NCBI GenBank assembly: GCA_018713405.1
Contig: DVOR01000035.1
Location: 1-10,992, forward strand
Direction: 5' to 3'
DNA from: Candidatus Spyradenecus faecavium
Lineage (GTDB): Bacteria > Verrucomicrobiota > Kiritimatiellia > RFP12 > DVOR01
DNA: 10,992 bases
Shown here: positions 6,980 to 10,992 of the stretch, one piece after another
Position numbering within the stretch: the first letter of the stretch is position 1
Layout: the number at the start of each line of letters is the position of its first letter
Notes under the pieces: model-generated
What the model saw: only the letters and a program-made list of their open reading frames with translations
Databases searched by the model: none
What the model was told of the DNA's origin: nothing
Translations under genes and position numbers: made by a program

Positions 6980-9900
6980 ATGGCTGAACAGACGAATTGG
7001 CAGCAGGTGCAGGCGGGCATGGACATCCTCCTGCCCCCGCTGGTGGATTATCTGGTGCGTGAGCTGAAGACCGCCTACGGCGACAAATGGTTGAGCCGTC
7101 TGCAGGAGGAGTGTGCCGACCTTCACCTCTCACTCGCGGGCGACGAGACCTCCTTCCGTCGGTCGCTGGACCTGCAACGGAGCCTCAAGCTCTTCGATAG
7201 GCTATGGAATAACATCTTCCGGAGCAAATTCCCAATCAATTATCGGAATTGGTGCAAGGAACTGCAGACTTCCCGGAATGAAACTGCCCACAAAAGCACG
7301 GAGGATTGCAGTCAGGAGTACGCCGACCGCGCGTTGGACACGATGGCGCGTTTCTGCCAAGGGTTTGATGCGGACGGCGCGGCACGGCTCTCCGCAATGG
7401 TACGTGCCATCCGCTACGGGTCGTCCAATGGTTCCACCGCCGTAAAGGAGTTCGTTGCGGAATCTAAGGGACCTCTCAACAAGAAGGACCGCGTGGAGGT
7501 GCTTGGCCAGGCGGATTCCGGTCTGCCAAGCTGGCGCGAGGTGATTCAGCCCCACCCGGACGTGGCGAACGGGACCTACCGCAACGCAGAGTTTGCCGCA
7601 GACCTCGCGCAGGTGGCGAGCGGAACGGCATCCATCGAGTATCAGGACCCGGTGGAGTTCTTCGCGCGAACCTATGTCACCTCCGGCATGCGGAAGCTGC
7701 TGGTGGAGGCGCTGAAGCGCGTCACGGGGCAGGGCGGCGAACCGGTCATCCAACTGAAGACGGCCTTCGGCGGCGGCAAGACGCACAGTATGTTGGCGCT
7801 CTATCATTTGCTAGGCGGGAAGGTCCAGGCCGACGATTTGCCGAACGTGAGGGAGACCTTGATTGAGGCCGGGGTGTCGGCGTTGCCGCGTGCCCACGTG
7901 GCGGTGTTGGTGGGAACGGCGCTTGACCCAGCCTCGACCAAACGTCCGAACGACCAGCCCGGCATCACCATCAACACGCTCTGGGGTGAGATGGCGGCGC
8001 AGTTGGTGAAATCCGCAGGGAACCCGAAGCTCTACGACTTCATCAAGGAGGCGGACAAGAAAGGAACGTCCCCGGGGTCTGAGGCGTTGGCGAAGCTCTT
8101 CGACGCTTGCGGGCCGTGTTTGATTCTCGTTGACGAACTGGTGGCCTACGCGCGGAAAATTGGGGACAAGACCAACTTGCCGGCGGGCTCCTTTGAGAAT
8201 CTGCTCTCGTTTGTTCAGGAACTCACCGAAGCCGCACGCCGCAGTAAGTATGCCTTGGTGGCGGTCTCCATCCCGGAGTCCAACATTGAAATCGGTGAGG
8301 AGTTTGGTCAACGTGCTCAAAAGTCCATCGAGAACGTCTTCAAACGTATGGACGCCATCTGGCAGCCGGTGGCTGCGCAGGAAGGATTTGAGGTCGTCCG
8401 CCGCCGTCTCTTCCTGGATTGTAAGGACCCCGCGGCGCGGGACCGCGTCTGTAAAGCCTTCCATAAGCTGTACGCCGAGAACGAGAACGACTTTCCCTTC
8501 AAGGCCAAGGAGGCGGATTATCTTGGGCGCCTGACGGCGTGCTATCCCATTCATCCGGAGGTCTTTGACCGCCTTTATGAGGAGTGGTCCACGCTGGAGA
8601 CCTTCCAACGCACGCGCGGCGTGTTGCGACTGATGGCGGAGGTCATCCATGAGCTCTGGATGAACAACGACGGTAGCACGATGATTATGCCGGGAACCAT
8701 CCCGATGGACGCGCCCTCCGTGCGGAATGAGCTCATCCGCTACCTTGGCGACGCGTGGAACGCCGTCTTCACGCAAGACACCGATGGGAAGGGCTCCGTG
8801 CCTTATCAGTTGGACCGGAAGATGCCCCGTTATGGACAGAGCATGGCGGCACGGCGCGTGGCGCGCACGGTTATGCTCGGCAGTGCGCCGACCGTGCGTA
8901 CCCAACAGAATCGCGGCATCTCGGAAGTGGCTGTTCATCTTGGTACGGTTCAACCCGGTGAAAACATCACCGTCTTCAGCGATGCGCTCCACACTCTGCG
9001 CGGTACGTTGACCTATCTTTACGCCAACAACTTTGACCGTTATTGGTACGACACCAAGCCCAACCTGCGCAAGACCATGCAAGAGCGCGCGAGGAGCTAT
9101 GAAGAGCAGGCCGTCGAGGCGGAAATCAAGCGCCGCTTGGAGCGTCTGCGCCAGGGTGTCAAGGCAAGCGGTCTCGCGGCGGTGCACGTCTGCCCCGACT
9201 CTTCTGCGGACGTGCCGGACGAGCAAGCTGTCCGCTTGGTTATCCTGTCGCCCAAGAGTACGTGTGTCTCAATGACGGATACGACTCAGGCGACAAATGA
9301 CGCGATGGTCTTGCTCTGCACGCGTGGTTCAGCTCAACGCCTCTACCGGAATATGTTGGTCTTTTTGGCGGCGGACGCTGGAACGCTCCCGGCGCTCAAG
9401 GAGGGTGTCCGCGATGCATTGGCCTGGCGCTCCATTTATGATGAGCGCGAGGGACTCAATCTGGACCCCGAGCAGGTCAGGGAGGCCAGGCTCAATCAGG
9501 ACACCTCGAGTCGGACGGTCGAAGACCGCCTCATGGAGACCTATCGGTGGTTGCTGACACCCTCTGTCGATCCCTCGAACCCAAGGCAAACTCGATGGGA
9601 AGGTTCACCCATCGATGGCGGGAGCGAATCAATCCTGACACGGATTGTCGCGAAACTGAAGCGCGAAGAGAAACTCATCGACCGATGGGCACCAAAGCCC
9701 TTGCAGATGGAATTGGATACCCGACTCTGGAAGGAGAAGGATGCGCTCTCCGTCAAGGAACTGTGGGCAATGCTCAGTTCCTATTGCTATCTGCCCCGTC
9801 TCAGGGAGTTCTCTGTCTTGGAACAGGCCATTCGGGAGGGCGTGGCAGGGAACTTCTTTGCGCTTGCCTCCGGTTTGGAAGGGGGGCGATACCAAAACCT

Positions 9901-10306
9901 GCGACTTGGCGACCCGGTCATGACGGTCTATCCCACGGACTTGTTGGTCAAGCCTGAAGTGGCATTGGTGAATATGGACCCGGAGCCAAGACCGGGACCT
10001 AATGAACCAACGACAGTTGATCCCACGCCTCAGCCGACGCCAGAGCCGTCACCAACGCCTGAGCCCAAAGGACCGAATCGCTTTTTCCTTGCCAAGCAGC
10101 TGGACAACACGCGTGCTAACCGCGACGTGAGTGAAATCATTTCAGAAATCGTCAGTAACTTGCAGAATGAGAAAGGGTGTCGAATCGAGATCACGCTGGA
10201 AATCCATGCCAATGTGCCGAATCAGTTCTCAGAGGGTACAATCCGCACAGTCAAAGAGAACTGCCGGACGCTGAAGGTACAGACCGCTGGATTTGAGCGC
10301 GTGTAA
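6980..10306 (+). CDS. DUF499 P-loop ATPase with N-terminal Swt1-like HEPN domain
   Basis: A 1108-residue protein, the third gene of the operon. The N-terminal 130 residues look like a Swt1-type HEPN domain, with R99-N-E-T-A-H104 matching the R-x4-6-H signature of HEPN ribonucleases. WREVIQPHPDV, FAADL and DPVEFFARTYVT then lead into a P-loop ATPase: Walker A TAFGGGKTH (261-269, Lys 267) and Walker B LILVDE (381-386), a DUF499 hallmark. After a long helical region come a Pro/Thr/Glu-rich linker (about 1000-1031, PTPEPSPTPEP repeats) and a compact C-terminal domain ending with VKENCRTLKVQTAGFE, which matches the TVTENxRTLKF...GFE end of DUF499 proteins. The family sits in defence islands beside DUF1156 methyltransferases and helicases; its biochemical role is not established, and BREX ATPases are loosely comparable. 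The HEPN part may be a toxic RNase or only a non-catalytic interaction domain. The gene looks intact and ends before a strong terminator. Confidence 0.88.
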   Translation: MAEQTNWQQVQAGMDILLPPLVDYLVRELKTAYGDKWLSRLQEECADLHLSLAGDETSFRRSLDLQRSLKLFDRLWNNIFRSKFPINYRNWCKELQTSRNETAHKSTEDCSQEYADRALDTMARFCQGFDADGAARLSAMVRAIRYGSSNGSTAVKEFVAESKGPLNKKDRVEVLGQADSGLPSWREVIQPHPDVANGTYRNAEFAADLAQVASGTASIEYQDPVEFFARTYVTSGMRKLLVEALKRVTGQGGEPVIQLKTAFGGGKTHSMLALYHLLGGKVQADDLPNVRETLIEAGVSALPRAHVAVLVGTALDPASTKRPNDQPGITINTLWGEMAAQLVKSAGNPKLYDFIKEADKKGTSPGSEALAKLFDACGPCLILVDELVAYARKIGDKTNLPAGSFENLLSFVQELTEAARRSKYALVAVSIPESNIEIGEEFGQRAQKSIENVFKRMDAIWQPVAAQEGFEVVRRRLFLDCKDPAARDRVCKAFHKLYAENENDFPFKAKEADYLGRLTACYPIHPEVFDRLYEEWSTLETFQRTRGVLRLMAEVIHELWMNNDGSTMIMPGTIPMDAPSVRNELIRYLGDAWNAVFTQDTDGKGSVPYQLDRKMPRYGQSMAARRVARTVMLGSAPTVRTQQNRGISEVAVHLGTVQPGENITVFSDALHTLRGTLTYLYANNFDRYWYDTKPNLRKTMQERARSYEEQAVEAEIKRRLERLRQGVKASGLAAVHVCPDSSADVPDEQAVRLVILSPKSTCVSMTDTTQATNDAMVLLCTRGSAQRLYRNMLVFLAADAGTLPALKEGVRDALAWRSIYDEREGLNLDPEQVREARLNQDTSSRTVEDRLMETYRWLLTPSVDPSNPRQTRWEGSPIDGGSESILTRIVAKLKREEKLIDRWAPKPLQMELDTRLWKEKDALSVKELWAMLSSYCYLPRLREFSVLEQAIREGVAGNFFALASGLEGGRYQNLRLGDPVMTVYPTDLLVKPEVALVNMDPEPRPGPNEPTTVDPTPQPTPEPSPTPEPKGPNRFFLAKQLDNTRANRDVSEIISEIVSNLQNEKGCRIEITLEIHANVPNQFSEGTIRTVKENCRTLKVQTAGFERV

Positions 10307-10329
10307 CCGGGGATTGCACGATCCTAATG

Positions 10330-10345
10330 CGAGGCGATAACCTCG
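10330..10345 (+). other. Small hairpin after the DUF499 stop
   Basis: CGAGG (10330-10334) pairs with CCTCG (10341-10345) across a six-base loop, just ahead of the main terminator. It has no T run, so it is not a terminator by itself; it may protect the message 3' end or be chance. Confidence 0.3.
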
Positions 10346-10351
10346 AAGCAT

Positions 10352-10381
10352 GGGCAGGTTCGTGGAGCCTGCCCTGTTTTT
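10352..10381 (+). terminator. Rho-independent terminator of the defence operon
   Basis: GGGCAGG (10352-10358) and CCTGCCC (10368-10374) form a perfect 7-bp GC-rich stem with a 9-base loop, followed by TG and TTTTT (10377-10381). It lies 45 bp after the DUF499 stop and separates the three-gene operon from the DUF262 gene. Confidence 0.85.
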
Positions 10382-10419
10382 CGTTGCATTACGCTCAAAC
10401 TTTCCCTTTGATGGGTCTG

Positions 10420-10448
10420 TTGCACGCCAGGGCGCAACGTGATAGCCT
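10420..10448 (+). promoter_or_regulatory. Candidate sigma70-like promoter for the DUF262 gene
   Basis: TTGCAC (10420-10425) and TAGCCT (10443-10448) are separated by exactly 17 bases. The -35 fits well, the -10 only weakly. The position, between the terminator and the DUF262 start, is right for a separate promoter with a leader of about 55 bases. The DNA between and around the boxes also holds a dyad: GTTGC (10419-10423) and GCAAC (10434-10438), with inner GCC/GGC pairing across an AC bulge. That could be an operator. Confidence 0.35.
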
Positions 10449-10497
10449 ATGCGGTGTCGTATGGTACGGTAACGCGATGTTGCTTTTCGTCGGACGC

Positions 10498-10502
10498 GGG
10501 AG
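10498..10502 (+). promoter_or_regulatory. Ribosome binding site of the DUF262 gene
   Basis: GGGAG lies 5 bases before ATG 10508 and fixes that start codon. The protein read from it begins with the normal DUF262 N-terminus. Confidence 0.6.
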
Positions 10503-10507
10503 TCGTT

Positions 10508-10992
10508 ATGGAGTCGAACACGGTTTATCTTCTCGATTTGCTGTCGCAGAAGGATGTGACGTTCTTTATTCCGCCGTATCAGCGGAATTACGAGTGGACA
10601 AAAGACCAGTGTCAGGTCTTTCTCGACGACATCAGGAAAACCTGCACGCGAAACATCACGGGCGGCGTCAAGGTCAGTTCGGAGCATTTCTTTGGGACGG
10701 TTACCTATTTTCAGACGAAGACAGCGTTCGGAGCGCCAGACAGGTTGATCCTTGTCGATGGGCAACAGCGGATTACGACGACTATGCTCTTCCTCGCCGC
10801 GTTACGGGATGTCATTATGGCGGACGAAACAAGGGGGTATATCGATTCACATTTTCTGAAGAACAGCTCGGGGATGGGTGAGAGCAGGTTCACGGTGAAG
10901 CTGAAGCAGGTCGAGACCGATTGGGCCCCGTATCGGAAAATCGTGCTGGGGGAGGCACTCTCGCCGGACGACAAGGAGACGGCCATCTACAG
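10508..10992 (+). CDS. DUF262 domain protein, N-terminal part (GmrS/ParB-like; cut by window end)
   Basis: The first 161 codons of a gene that runs past the window. The protein opens with MESNTVYLLDLLSQ and shows the two strongest DUF262 signatures: FFIPPYQRNYEW (residues 19-30) and LVDGQQRITTTM (82-93). DUF262 is a ParB/Srx-like nucleotide-binding domain, named from GmrS of the type IV GmrSD restriction system, which cuts DNA with modified cytosines. In full-length members it is usually joined to a DUF1524 HNH nuclease domain or encoded beside one; that part would be outside this window, so the type IV assignment is inferred. Between the motifs, SSEHFFGTVTYFQ is the usual strand before DGQQR. 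The gene follows a terminator and has its own ribosome site, so it is likely a separate unit in the same defence island. It could also belong to a BREX-like accessory set. Confidence 0.85.
   Translation, partial: MESNTVYLLDLLSQKDVTFFIPPYQRNYEWTKDQCQVFLDDIRKTCTRNITGGVKVSSEHFFGTVTYFQTKTAFGAPDRLILVDGQQRITTTMLFLAALRDVIMADETRGYIDSHFLKNSSGMGESRFTVKLKQVETDWAPYRKIVLGEALSPDDKETAIY

Noticed and set aside
7811..9226. 471-codon open frame on the minus strand
   Set aside because: It is antisense to the DUF499 ATPase core, whose motifs are clear; no family is recognisable.
688..10306. Naming the operon DISARM or BREX
   Set aside because: The helicase, methylase and ATPase are similar in kind, but the defining genes of either system are not in the window.
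10327..10881. 184-codon plus-strand frame after the DUF499 gene
   Set aside because: It spans a terminator and overlaps the DUF262 gene in another frame, while the DUF262 motifs are unmistakable.

Overview
The window is GC-rich bacterial DNA with densely packed plus-strand genes. I cannot name the organism. The extreme C-ending codon use of the first gene, the GC-rich codons elsewhere and the mix of defence families fit an uncultivated Gram-negative lineage (a Verrucomicrobiota/Kiritimatiellia-like genome is a guess). No RNA gene, transposase, integrase or CRISPR array was found.

Layout: (1) 3-476 is the 3' end of a gene that enters from the left. It resembles the fingers region of the DNA polymerase III alpha subunit (DnaE) but stops right after that region. 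(2) 467-570 is an array of 22-bp tandem repeats, each carrying the odd palindrome AACCCTAAGGGTT; a degenerate first copy supplies the stop codon of the DnaE-like gene. (3) 688-10306 is a compact three-gene operon: a SNF2-type DEAH helicase with a C-terminal DUF3883 nuclease-like domain, a DUF1156 adenine-specific DNA methyltransferase, and a HEPN-DUF499 P-loop ATPase. The gaps are 8 and 15 bp. (4) A good rho-independent terminator lies at 10352-10381. (5) 10508-10992 is the start of a separately promoted DUF262 (GmrS/ParB-like) gene, cut by the window end.

The helicase, methyltransferase and DUF499 ATPase have the composition of a restriction-type anti-phage system related in parts to DISARM and BREX: methylation marks self DNA, and a translocase/nuclease and an ATPase act on non-self DNA. 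The DUF262 gene next door suggests a type IV (modification-dependent) neighbour, so the stretch looks like a defence island. These roles are inferred from families; nothing in the sequence proves phage resistance.

The most notable point is that the methyltransferase gene is out of frame as sequenced. The shift lies at a run of nine G (4530-4538), just before the AdoMet-binding motif LDPFAGGG. Ten G (or seven) would restore one 921- (or 920-) residue protein. This is the architecture expected of a phase-variable defence methyltransferase, as known for pglX in BREX, but a plain mutation, a homopolymer sequencing error or -1 slippage could give the same picture.
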